DNA of 64,000 nucleotides from Reyranella sp. GTDB lineage: Bacteria; Pseudomonadota; Alphaproteobacteria; Reyranellales; Reyranellaceae. Of the stretch, positions 22,999 through 31,700 are shown piece after piece. The position numbers were made by a program, and so were the translations under genes. Position 1 is the first letter of the stretch. The number at the start of each line of letters is the position of its first letter. The notes under the pieces were generated by a model, which did not search any database, was not told where the DNA came from, and saw only the letters and a program-made list of their open reading frames with translations. Where the stretch lies: contig NZ_SCUT01000024.1 in the NCBI RefSeq assembly GCF_004297265.1, forward strand, positions 62,001-126,000, read 5' to 3'.

Positions 22999-24222
22999 AT
23001 GGATTTCAACGACACTCCCGAAGAAGCCGCCTTCCGTAAGGAAGTGCGCACCTGGCTCGATGCCAACGCCACGCGCAAGAGCGACGACAAGCAGAGCTTC
23101 CGCGCGCGCAACGACGATCCGGAACTGCTGAAGAAAGCCAAGGAATGGCAGGACAAGAAGGCGACGGCCGGCTATGCGCGCCTCACCTGGCCGAAGGAAT
23201 TCGGCGGTCGCGGCGCCTCTCCCATCCTGCAGGTGATCTACCAGCAGGAAGAAGCGAACTATCTGGTGCCGCTGGGATTCTTCGACATCGGCCTTGGCAT
23301 GTGCATCCCGACCATGATGGCCTATGCCACGCCCGAGCAGCTCAAGCGCTACGTGAAGCCGGCGCTGCACGGAAAGGAAGTCTGGTGCCAGCTCTTCTCC
23401 GAGCCGGCGGCCGGTTCCGACGTGGCGGGCATCCGCACCAAGGCCGAGCGTGACGGCGACGACTGGATCATCAACGGCCAGAAGGTCTGGACCTCAGGCG
23501 CGCACTATTGCGACTTCGGCATCGTGATCACGCGCACCGATCCGAACGTGCCGAAGCATGCCGGCCTCACCATGTTCTTCCTCGACATGAAGAGCCCTGG
23601 AGTCGAGGTCCGTCCGATCAAGCAGATGTCGGGCGGCGCCAACTTCAACGAGGTGTTCTTCACCGACGTCCGCATCCCCGACAGCCAGCGGCTGGGCAAG
23701 GTGGGCGAGGGCTGGAAGGCCGCGCTCACGACGCTGATGAACGAGCGTCTCGCCGTCGGTCTGCCGTCGGGCGGCCTCGACATCGACGAGCTGATGGAGC
23801 TGGCGCGCGAGACCGAGCTGGATGACGGCGCGGCGATCCGCAACCAGCAGGTTCGCTCGAAGATCGCCGACTGGTACGTCCAGCAGCAGGGGTTGAAACT
23901 CACGCGCTACCGCACGTTGACGGCGCTCTCCAAGGGCCAGACGCCGGGGCCCGAATCCTCGATCATCAAGATCGTGGCGGCGCCCAAGATGCAGGATATG
24001 GGCGCCTTCGCCATGGAGCTGATGGGCCATGCCGGCATCATGAAGGAGGACGTGCCCTTCGCGGCCGGCTTCCAGGCGCAATGGATCGGCGGCGCCGGCT
24101 TCCGCATCGCCGGCGGTACCGACGAGATCCTGCGGAATATCGTGGCCGAGCGCGTGCTGGGATTGCCGGCCGACATCCGGGTCGACAAGGATATACCGTT
24201 CAACAAGCTGACGCGCTCATAG
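22999..24222 (+). CDS. Acyl-CoA dehydrogenase family protein
   Basis: This is a 407-residue FAD-dependent acyl-CoA dehydrogenase. Elements: MDFNDTPEEAAFRKEVRTWL, TWPKEFGGRGASPILQVI, CQLFSEPAAGSDVAGIRT (signature 1), DWIINGQKVWTSGAHYCDFGI, GGANFNEVFFTDVRIPDSQRLG and the terminal IAGGTDEILRNIVAERVLGLP, which contains the GGTDEI block typical of the catalytic Glu region. GGAGGGAACG is before ATG. The last codons and stop lie inside a 21-bp inverted repeat (24196-24242). It pairs with the preceding dehydrogenase, 9 bp away, possibly as a hetero-oligomer. Confidence 0.92.
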   Translation: MDFNDTPEEAAFRKEVRTWLDANATRKSDDKQSFRARNDDPELLKKAKEWQDKKATAGYARLTWPKEFGGRGASPILQVIYQQEEANYLVPLGFFDIGLGMCIPTMMAYATPEQLKRYVKPALHGKEVWCQLFSEPAAGSDVAGIRTKAERDGDDWIINGQKVWTSGAHYCDFGIVITRTDPNVPKHAGLTMFFLDMKSPGVEVRPIKQMSGGANFNEVFFTDVRIPDSQRLGKVGEGWKAALTTLMNERLAVGLPSGGLDIDELMELARETELDDGAAIRNQQVRSKIADWYVQQQGLKLTRYRTLTALSKGQTPGPESSIIKIVAAPKMQDMGAFAMELMGHAGIMKEDVPFAAGFQAQWIGGAGFRIAGGTDEILRNIVAERVLGLPADIRVDKDIPFNKLTRS

Positions 24223-24397
24223 CGCGTCTGCTTGTTGAACGGGGCGAGCGTCAGCGCTTGTAATCAAGCGCGGGTGCTCGCGCGGTGCAGAATAGATAAG
24301 GACGATGATCCATATTCATTCTGCGCCGTGTGGGCTCTCGCGCCTATGAAGGCGCTGCCGCCCACCACTCTCAAACAACGTTAACGTTGTTTGAGAG
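24196..24397. other. Array of five hairpins between convergent genes
   Basis: In order: (1) arms 24196-24216/24222-24242, 21 bp with one mismatch, stop TAG of the dehydrogenase at the loop; (2) 24254-24260/24265-24271, 7 bp perfect; (3) 24287-24293/24318-24324, 7 bp; (4) 24330-24335/24360-24365 plus inner 24340-24344/24351-24355, 6 and 5 bp around a symmetric 4x4 internal loop; (5) 24368-24397, a 30-bp perfect palindrome holding the TAA of the convergent binding-protein gene. None is followed by a clear T-tract. No coding sequence is supported in the roughly 158 bp between the two stops. Confidence 0.75.
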
Positions 24398-25349
24398 CCC
24401 ATTCCGTATACTTCTTCGCCTGTGCCTGCGTGTCGGCGTAGTACTTCGCATATTCCGCGCCGACCATCGGCTTCAACGCAAGCCCGACCGCGTCCATCTT
24501 CTGCAGCATCTCGGGCGACTTGATCGCCTTCAGGAAGGCGGTCTCGATCACCTTCACGACGTCGGCCGACGTGCCCTTGGGCGCGCCGACGCCGCGCGTC
24601 GAGGAGGAGATGACCGTGGGCATGCCCAGCTCCTTGGTGCAGGGCACGTTGGGCAGGAACTTCGAGCGCTCGACGTCGGTGACCGCGAGGCCGCGCACCT
24701 CGCCGGACTGGACCCGCTTGAAGACGCCGCCGACATTGTCGAAGGCGCAGTCGACATGGCCGCCGAGCACGCCGGTGATCTGCTGCGCCCCGCCGTCGAA
24801 ATGGACGATGCGGAACTCGCACTTGGCGGCCTCCTGGACCATCAGGATGGCGAGGTGATCGTCGCTGAGAATGCCGGTGGTGCAGGCGCTGATCTTGCCG
24901 GGCGCCTTGCGGGCAGCCTCCGTCAGGTCGGCCAGCGTCTTGTAGGGGCTGTCGCCTTTCACCCAGATCAGGCCGGGATCGAGAACCTGATTGATGATCG
25001 GAATGAAGCTGTCGACGTTGAATGCGGCCTTGCGCTCGGGATCGAGCATGATGGTGTTGACCCCCGGCAGGTTGAGGAAACCGAGCGTGTAGCCGTCGGG
25101 GCGGGCACGGGCGACCTCCGTGAAGCCGATCTGGCCGCCGGCGCCGGCCTTGTTGACCACGGTGATCGTCTGGCCGAGGTCCTTTTCGGCGGCCGCCGCG
25201 AGGATGCGGGCGCCGACATCGGTACTGCCGCCCGCGGGAAAGGCGACGATCAGCTGGACGGCGCGGCGCGGATAGTTCTGTGCGAGGGCGGGGCCGGCCA
25301 CCGCGGTGGCGGCCGTGGCGGCGAGCAGGGTGCGGCGACGAATGAGCAT
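24381..25349 (-). CDS. tctC: Tripartite tricarboxylate transporter substrate-binding protein (TctC/Bug)
   Basis: This is a 322-residue periplasmic receptor. The signal is MLIRRRTLLAATAATAVAG, with an RRR motif followed by a hydrophobic stretch and ALA, which may be a Tat or Sec signal. The core is AVQLIVAFPAGGSTDVGAR, GAGGQIGFTEVARARPDGYTL and FDGGAQQITGVLGGHVDCAF. GGGAGG is placed 5 bases before ATG. The last five codons and the stop lie in a 30-bp palindrome. The gene is followed upstream on the same strand by TctA and TctB, so this is a complete three-component carboxylate importer. The ligand may be a di- or tricarboxylate but is not shown. Confidence 0.92.
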   Translation of the reverse strand: MLIRRRTLLAATAATAVAGPALAQNYPRRAVQLIVAFPAGGSTDVGARILAAAAEKDLGQTITVVNKAGAGGQIGFTEVARARPDGYTLGFLNLPGVNTIMLDPERKAAFNVDSFIPIINQVLDPGLIWVKGDSPYKTLADLTEAARKAPGKISACTTGILSDDHLAILMVQEAAKCEFRIVHFDGGAQQITGVLGGHVDCAFDNVGGVFKRVQSGEVRGLAVTDVERSKFLPNVPCTKELGMPTVISSSTRGVGAPKGTSADVVKVIETAFLKAIKSPEMLQKMDAVGLALKPMVGAEYAKYYADTQAQAKKYTEWALKQR

Positions 25350-25384
25350 TTTGTCCTCCCTTTGTTTGACGACTGGAACGGGCG

Positions 25385-26884
25385 TTACTCGATGTCGCTC
25401 TCCCTGAGGGGCGCCAGCGAGCGCGGCTTGAACAGCAGGAAGGCGATCACGATCACCGGAATGGCGAGCAGGGCGAGGGCGACCGGACGGTCGAGGAAGA
25501 TGGCGAAGCTGCCGCCCGAGATCTCGAGCGTCGTTCGCAGCGACTTCTCCATCATCGGGCCCAGGATCAGCGCCAGGATCGCCGGTGCGATCGGGAAGTC
25601 GAGCTTGCGCAGCAGGTAGCCCAGGATGCCGAAGCCCAGCATGACCCAGACGTCGAACAGGCTTTGCTTGAGACCGTAGGCGCCGATCACGCAGAAGATC
25701 AGCACGCCCGCGCACATGTAGCTGAACGGGATCTTCAGCAGCTTGGCCCACAGGCCGACCAGCGGCAGGTTGAGGATCAGCAGCAGCGCGTTGCCGACGA
25801 AGAAGCTGGCAATCACCGTCCACACCAGCGCCGGCTGCTCCTTGAACAGGAAGGGCCCCGGCGTGATGCCGTTCACGATGAAGGCGCCCATCAGCACCGC
25901 GATGGTGGGCGAGCTGGGAATGCCGAGCGCCAGCAGCGGCACCATGGAGGCGTTGGCATAGGCATTGTTGGCGGTCTCCGCCGAGGCCACGCCCTCGATC
26001 GCGCCCTTGCCAAAGCGCTCGGGCGTCTTGGAGACCCGCTTCTCCAGGACATAGGCCATGAAGGTCGGCACGATCGCGCCGACGCCGGGGATGAGGCCCA
26101 GCACGAAACCCACGACCGTGCCGCGGCCGATCGCGCCCACCGACTGGCGGCACTCCGCTCCTGTTGGCATCCAGCTCTTGAGTTCGGCCTCGACCATGTG
26201 GGTCTGGCGTTTCTCGGCGGCCAGCAGCAGCTCGGCGACGCCGAACAGGCCCATGACGACCGGCACGAAGCCGATGCCGTCGTAGAGTTCCTCGACGCCG
26301 AAGGTGAAGCGCGGGGCGCCGCGCACCGGATCGACGCCGATCATCGCGAACAGGAGCCCGATCACCGTCATGAGAAGGGCGGCCAGCATGTTGTTGCCGG
26401 CCAGGCCGACGACCAGGCAGAGCCCGGCCACCATGAGCGCGAAGAACTCCGCCGGCCCGAACTTCAGCGCCAGCGAGGCGAGCGGCATGGCGACGGCGAC
26501 CAGCGCCACGGTGGCCAGGGTGCCGCCGACGAAGGAGCCGATCGCGGCGATGCCGAGCGCGGAGCCGGCACGGCCCTGCTTCGCCATCTGGTGGCCGTCG
26601 ATACAGGTCACGACCGAGGCGGCCTCGCCCGGCACGTTGATCAGCACGGAGGTGATGGTGCCGCCGTACATGGCGCCATAGTAGATGGCGCACAGCATGA
26701 TGATGGCGCCGGTGGCGTCGAGGCTGAAGGTGAGCGGAATCAGGATCGCCGTGCCCGCCGCCGGCCCTAGGCCGGGCAGCACGCCGATCAAGGTGCCCAG
26801 CATGCAGCCGACGAAGGCGTAGAGGAGATAGCCCGGTGTCAGCGCCGCCGCGAAGCCCTGGAGCAGGTGGCCGAGGGCTTCCAT
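25385..26884 (-). CDS. tctA: Tripartite tricarboxylate transporter, large permease TctA
   Basis: This is a 499-residue membrane protein with about 11-12 helices. Family signatures are clear: GTLIGVLPGLGPAAGTAILIPLTFSLD near residue 33-60, the conserved TctA block GAMYGGTITSVLINVPGEAASVVTCIDGHQMAKQGRAGSALG (split here only for description) and the second half GLIPGVGAIVPTFMAYVLEKRVSK. It is the energy-coupling subunit of a proton- or sodium-dependent carboxylate uptake system. Co-directional: TctB starts four bases before it on the minus strand and TctC follows 35 bp later, giving the order tctB-tctA-tctC. Confidence 0.92.
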   Translation of the reverse strand: MEALGHLLQGFAAALTPGYLLYAFVGCMLGTLIGVLPGLGPAAGTAILIPLTFSLDATGAIIMLCAIYYGAMYGGTITSVLINVPGEAASVVTCIDGHQMAKQGRAGSALGIAAIGSFVGGTLATVALVAVAMPLASLALKFGPAEFFALMVAGLCLVVGLAGNNMLAALLMTVIGLLFAMIGVDPVRGAPRFTFGVEELYDGIGFVPVVMGLFGVAELLLAAEKRQTHMVEAELKSWMPTGAECRQSVGAIGRGTVVGFVLGLIPGVGAIVPTFMAYVLEKRVSKTPERFGKGAIEGVASAETANNAYANASMVPLLALGIPSSPTIAVLMGAFIVNGITPGPFLFKEQPALVWTVIASFFVGNALLLILNLPLVGLWAKLLKIPFSYMCAGVLIFCVIGAYGLKQSLFDVWVMLGFGILGYLLRKLDFPIAPAILALILGPMMEKSLRTTLEISGGSFAIFLDRPVALALLAIPVIVIAFLLFKPRSLAPLRESDIE

Positions 26885-26888
26885 GCAT

Positions 26889-27362
26889 CTATACCCCGAA
26901 CTGGCCGGTCGGCAGGAGAACGTCCAGCCACGTGGTGAAGACGTAATAGACGCCGAAGCTGCCGAGCGCGGCGAAGAGGGCGATGAGCCACCAGCGGCGC
27001 TCGCCCAGCGCGATCACCAGGGCGGCGTTGAAGACCAGCATGGCGAGGCGAAAGCCCGCGAGTTCCATGGCGATCGTGACGGCTGCCAGCAATCCTATGA
27101 TCGCAAAGCAGCGTAATGCGCCCCAGCCATGGGGAAGGATGCGGACCTCTTCGGTCGATGAATCGGTGGCCGGTCGCGGCTCGCGCCAGATCGACACGAG
27201 CAGGGCAAGCGAAAGGACGATGCCGATCAGCGCCAGCCAGAACGGAAAGAAGCCCGGGCCGGGGCCCAGGCGATCGGTCAGCGACAGCAACAATGATTGC
27301 CAGAGCGCGAACAGGCAAAAGGCCAGCATCGCACCCGTCGCGACAAGCCGTCCCTGGCGCAT
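26889..27362 (-). CDS. tctB: Tripartite tricarboxylate transporter, small permease TctB
   Basis: This is a 157-residue, four-helix membrane subunit. It begins MRQGRLVATGAMLAFCLFALWQ, with the TctB-type DRLGPGPGFFPFWLALIGI stretch near residue 32-50, and the C-terminal helices contain ALIALFAALGSFGVYYVFTTWL-like sequence. It is the weakly conserved partner of TctA in the same operon. It is divergent from the SDR at 27462, with 99 bp between starts. That gap contains a small dyad, GCAGC-ATA-GCTGC (27407-27419), which might be an operator. Confidence 0.88.
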   Translation of the reverse strand: MRQGRLVATGAMLAFCLFALWQSLLLSLTDRLGPGPGFFPFWLALIGIVLSLALLVSIWREPRPATDSSTEEVRILPHGWGALRCFAIIGLLAAVTIAMELAGFRLAMLVFNAALVIALGERRWWLIALFAALGSFGVYYVFTTWLDVLLPTGQFGV

Positions 27363-27461
27363 GCCTGGCGGCCCTCCCTAGTAGTTTTCTTTCCTTGTTC
27401 TGACAGGCAGCATAGCTGCAAACAGCACGGGCGCAACACGCGACCCATGAGGAGGAAACGA

Positions 27462-28265
27462 ATGAACAGGCTTGACGGCAAGGTGGCATTTCTCTCCGGC
27501 GCCGCGCGCGGCATTGGCGGAGAGGCGGCAAAGTTGATGGCGAGCGTCGGGGCCAAGGTGGCGATCGGCGACGTGCTCGAGGAACGCGGGCGGCAGACGG
27601 CGAAGGAGATCGAGGCCGCGGGCGGCCGGGCGCTGTTCGTGCCGCTCGACGTGACGCAGGAGGCGAGCTGGGCCGCCGCCCTCGACGCGACGGTGAAGAA
27701 GTTCGGCGGCCTCGACATCCTGGTGAACAACGCCGGCATCTTCGTCGGCAAGGGCGTCGAGGAAGCCTCGATGGACGAATGGCACAAGCTCGTCGCCGTC
27801 AATCTGACCGGCGTGGTGCTGGGGACGAAGATTGCGCTCCCGCACCTCAAGGAACGCGGCGCTGCGAGCGCGCACGGATCGGCGATCGTCAACCTTGCTT
27901 CCGTCGCTGGACTCGTCGGCTCTCAACTCGATCCGCTCTATTCGCTGACCAAGGGAGGCGTGACGCTCTTCACCAAGTCCACGGCGCTGGAGTTCGGCCG
28001 CAAGGGCTATCGCATCCGCGTCAACTCGATCCATCCCGGGGTCATCGACACCGACATGGGCCAGCAGACCTTCGCGATGCGGGCCCGGGCGCTCGGCTCC
28101 AACGACACCGAGGCCACGCGCAAGACCTCGCTCGGCATGCATCCGATCGGCCGGCTGGGCGTCGCCGAGGACATCGCCAAGGGCATCGTGTTCCTGGCGT
28201 CGGACGATGCGGGCTTCATGACCGGCTCCGGCCTCGTCGTCGACGGCGGCTACACGGCGCAGTGA
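27462..28265 (+). CDS. Short-chain dehydrogenase/reductase (SDR)
   Basis: This is a 267-residue NAD-dependent SDR: VAFLSGAARGIGGEAAKLMASVG with TGxxxGxG changed to SGAARGIG, VNNAGIFVGKGV, IVNLASVAGLVGSQ (Ser), YSLTKGG (active Tyr/Lys) and DGGYTAQ at the C-terminus. GAGGAGG lies 6 bases before ATG. It resembles 3-alpha(or 20-beta)-hydroxysteroid-dehydrogenase-type SDRs, but the substrate is not assigned. Its stop is 15 bp from the stop of the convergent flavoprotein. Confidence 0.9.
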   Translation: MNRLDGKVAFLSGAARGIGGEAAKLMASVGAKVAIGDVLEERGRQTAKEIEAAGGRALFVPLDVTQEASWAAALDATVKKFGGLDILVNNAGIFVGKGVEEASMDEWHKLVAVNLTGVVLGTKIALPHLKERGAASAHGSAIVNLASVAGLVGSQLDPLYSLTKGGVTLFTKSTALEFGRKGYRIRVNSIHPGVIDTDMGQQTFAMRARALGSNDTEATRKTSLGMHPIGRLGVAEDIAKGIVFLASDDAGFMTGSGLVVDGGYTAQ

Positions 28266-28280
28266 TTCGGTGCCAGTAGG

Positions 28281-28739
28281 TCAGAAGATTCCGGCGGCCA
28301 GGCCGGCCGCCATGGCGGCACCCAGCTCCTCGCACTGGTCGACGAAGGCGGGTTGCCAGGGGCCCTTGCAAATCAGGGGCTCCTGGACGGCCCGCCAGCG
28401 CAGGCCGGTCAGGATCGTCTCGACGCCACGGCGCGTGCCGGTGCCGTCGCTGCCGGCCCGGATGTAAAGGGCGCAGGGCATCCCCTGGGTCTTCTCCAGG
28501 CAGGCATTGTAGCTGCGGTCGAAGAAATCCTTCAGGGCGCCGCTCATGTAACCCAGATTCTCGGTGGTGCCGAGGATCACGGCCTGGGCGGCCAGCACGT
28601 CGTCCGGGCCGGCCTGTAGCGGCGCGATCACCCGGACGTCGATCCCCGTTTCGCTGCGCGCGCCGCGTTCCACGGCCTCGCGCAGGGAGAGAGTGTTCTC
28701 CGACGGGGCGTGCGCCACAATGAGCAGCCTTTTCGACAT
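28281..28739 (-). CDS. Flavodoxin/NADPH-dependent FMN reductase family protein
   Basis: This is a 152-residue flavodoxin-fold protein: MSKRLLIVAHAPSENT, a Ser/Thr-rich phosphate loop, AVILGTTENLGYMSGALKDFFDRSY (FMN-binding loop and following helix) and CALYIRAGSDGTGTRRGVETIL. It probably binds FMN and reduces it or another substrate. The function is not more specific. It starts 25 bp from the divergent acyl-CoA carboxylase. GTAGAACCCCCTCC precedes ATG, so the ribosome site is weak. Confidence 0.8.
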   Translation of the reverse strand: MSKRLLIVAHAPSENTLSLREAVERGARSETGIDVRVIAPLQAGPDDVLAAQAVILGTTENLGYMSGALKDFFDRSYNACLEKTQGMPCALYIRAGSDGTGTRRGVETILTGLRWRAVQEPLICKGPWQPAFVDQCEELGAAMAAGLAAGIF

Positions 28740-28764
28740 GGAGGGGGTTCTACCCCACGCTGAC

Positions 28765-31700
28765 ATGCTCAAGAAACTCCTGATCGCCAACCGCGGCGAG
28801 ATCGCCATCCGCATCGCCCAAGCCGCCGCCGAACTCGGCATCGCAACCGTGGGCGTCCATTCGGAGGACGACGCGACGTCGCTGCATGTCCGCCGCGTCG
28901 ACGAAGTGCGATCGCTCAAGGGGCGCGGCGCTGCCGCCTATCTCGACATCGACGGCGTGATCGCGGCTGCCAGGGACGCGGGCTGCGACGCCGTGCATCC
29001 GGGCTACGGCTTTCTCTCCGAGAACGCGGCCTTCGCGAAAGCCTGTAGCGAAGCCGGGCTGGTCTTCGTCGGCCCGACGCCCGAGCAGCTCGACCTGTTC
29101 GGCGACAAGGCGCGTGCCCGCGCCCAGGCGATCAAGTGCACCGTGCCGGTCCTGCCGGGGACCGACGGTGCGGTCGACGTGGCGGGCGTGAAGGCCTTCT
29201 TCGACGAGCATCGCGGCAGCGGTATCGTCATCAAGGCGATCGCGGGCGGTGGCGGGCGCGGCATGCGCATCGTGACGCAGGAAAGCGAAATCGACGAAGC
29301 TTTCGCGCGCGCGTCGGCAGAAGCGAAGGCCGCATTCGGCAATGGCGCGCTCTATGCGGAGCGGCTGATCGCCCGGGCGCGACACATCGAGGTCCAGATC
29401 GTCGGCGACGGCAACGGAGGCATCGCCTCGCTCGGCGAACGCGAATGCACGATCCAGCGCCGCAGCCAGAAGATCGTGGAACTGGCGCCCAGCCCCAATC
29501 TGCCGGAGGCGATGCGCCGCAAGATCGTCGACGCGGCGGTGACGATGGCCCGCGACGTGGCCTATCGCAGCCTCGGTACTTTCGAGTTCCTGGTCGACGA
29601 TGCGTCGCCGGACTTCTTCTGCTTCATCGAGGCCAATCCGCGCCTTCAGGTCGAGCATACCGTCACCGAGGAAGTGTGGGGCGTCGATCTGGTGAAGACG
29701 CAGCTGCGTCTGGCGGGCGGAACATCACTCGACGACACGGGCATCAAGAAGGCCTCGCCGCGGGGCTATGCCATCCAGCTCCGCGTGAACATGGAAACCA
29801 TGACAGCCGACGGCTCGGCCAGGCCGGGCGGCGGCACGCTCTCATCCTTTGAGCCGCCGTCAGGGCCGGGCATTCGTGTCGATACCTATGGCTATGCGGG
29901 CTATCGCACCAATCCGAACTTCGATTCGCTGCTGGCCAAGGTGATCGTGCAGTCGGCCGATTTCGCCGGCGCGTTGCAACGGGCCGAGCGGGCGCTGGCG
30001 GCGTTCCGGCTGGAGGGCGCTCCGTCGAACATCGCGTTCCTGCGCGCCCTGATCGCGCATCCGGAATTCCGCGCCGACAAGGTCCATACGCGTTTCGTCG
30101 ACGAGCAGGCCGCCTCGTTGATCGAGGCGGCAGGCAAGCTGAAAACCGGTCTCTATTTCGAGGCGGCGGCGGCTCCGGCTGGCTCCTCGGCACGGCAGGC
30201 CGGTGCGCGGGTCGACAGCGTCGATCCGCTTGCGGTCCTGGCCTTCGGCAAGGCGAAGTCCGAGACGGCTTCACCCGGCATGACGACCGACGCGCCGGAA
30301 GGGACGGCGGCCGTACCGGCGCCGATGCAGGGCACCATCGTGAGCCTGTCGGTGACGGAAGGCGAAGCGGTGGCAGCAGGCCAGGCGCTGCTGGTCATGG
30401 ACGCGATGAAGATGCAGCACGAGATCCGCAGTCCCGTGCGCGGCTATGTGCGGCGCATCGCGGTCGAGGCCGGCGAGACAGTCTATGAGGGCCATTCGCT
30501 GCTGTTCGTCGAAGAGGCCGATGTCGAAGTGAAGGGAACGGCGGTCGAGGAGGCGATCGACCTCGACCATATCCGGCCCGATCTCGCGGAGTATTTCGAA
30601 CGCCGCGCCCTGACGCTCGACGAGAAACGGCCTGAATCCGTGGCGCGGCGGCGCAGGACCAACCAGCGGACGGCCCGCGAGAATCTCGAAGATCTCGTCG
30701 ATCCCAACAGCTTCGTCGAGTATGGCGCCTTCGCGATCGCCAGCCAGCGCACGCGCCGCACGGTCGAGGACCTGATCGAGAAGACGCCGGCCGACGGGCT
30801 GATCACCGGCATCGGCCGGGTCAACGGTTCGCTGTTCGGACCGGAGCGCAGCCGGGTCGCGGTCGCGCATTACGACTACACGGTGCTGGCCGGCACCCAG
30901 GGCAAGAACAATCACCACAAGAAGGATCGGCTTTTCGAGATCGTGGAGAAGCAGCGCATACCGCTCGTCTTCTTCACCGAGGGTGGCGGCGGCCGGCCGG
31001 GCGACATCGACGTGCAGTCGGTGGCCGGCCTCAACACCATGGCCTTCCATATCTTCGGACGTCTGAGCGGCGTGGCGCCGCTGATTGGCATCAACTCCGG
31101 CCGCTGTTTTGCCGGCAATGCCGCGATCCTGGGCTGCTGCGACGTCGTGATCGCGACGAAGAACTCGTCGATCGGCATGGGCGGGCCAGCGATGATCGAA
31201 GGCGGCAATCTCGGCGTCTTCTCGCCCGAGGAAGTCGGGCCGATGAACGTGCAGGTGCCCAACGGCGTGGTCGACATCGCGGTCGAGGACGAAGCGGAAG
31301 CGGTCACCGTCGCCAAGAAATATCTCTCCTACTTCCAGGGCGCGCTGCCGGAGTGGCGCGCGGCCGACCAGCGCCTGCTGCGGCGGGCTATCCCGGAGAA
31401 TCGGCTGCGCGTCTACGACGTGCGCGACGTGATCGCCACGCTCTGTGACGAGGATTCCGTGCTGGAAGTTCGTCGCGCCTTCGGGCCGGGCATGGTGACG
31501 GCGTTCGGCCGCATCGAGGGCAAGTCGCTCGGTATCGTTGCGAACAATCCGGTCCATCTGGCGGGCGCCATCGACAGCGACGGCTCGGACAAGGCCGCGC
31601 GCTTCCTGCAGCTCTGCGACGCCTTCGACATCCCGATCCTGTTCCTGTGCGACACGCCGGGCATGATGGTCGGGCCGGAGATCGAGAAGACCGCGCTGGT

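Noticed and set aside
27407-27419. Small dyad GCAGC-ATA-GCTGC between tctB and the SDR gene as operator
   Set aside because: Short, and no regulator gene or second copy nearby supports it; kept only as a note in the tctB entry.
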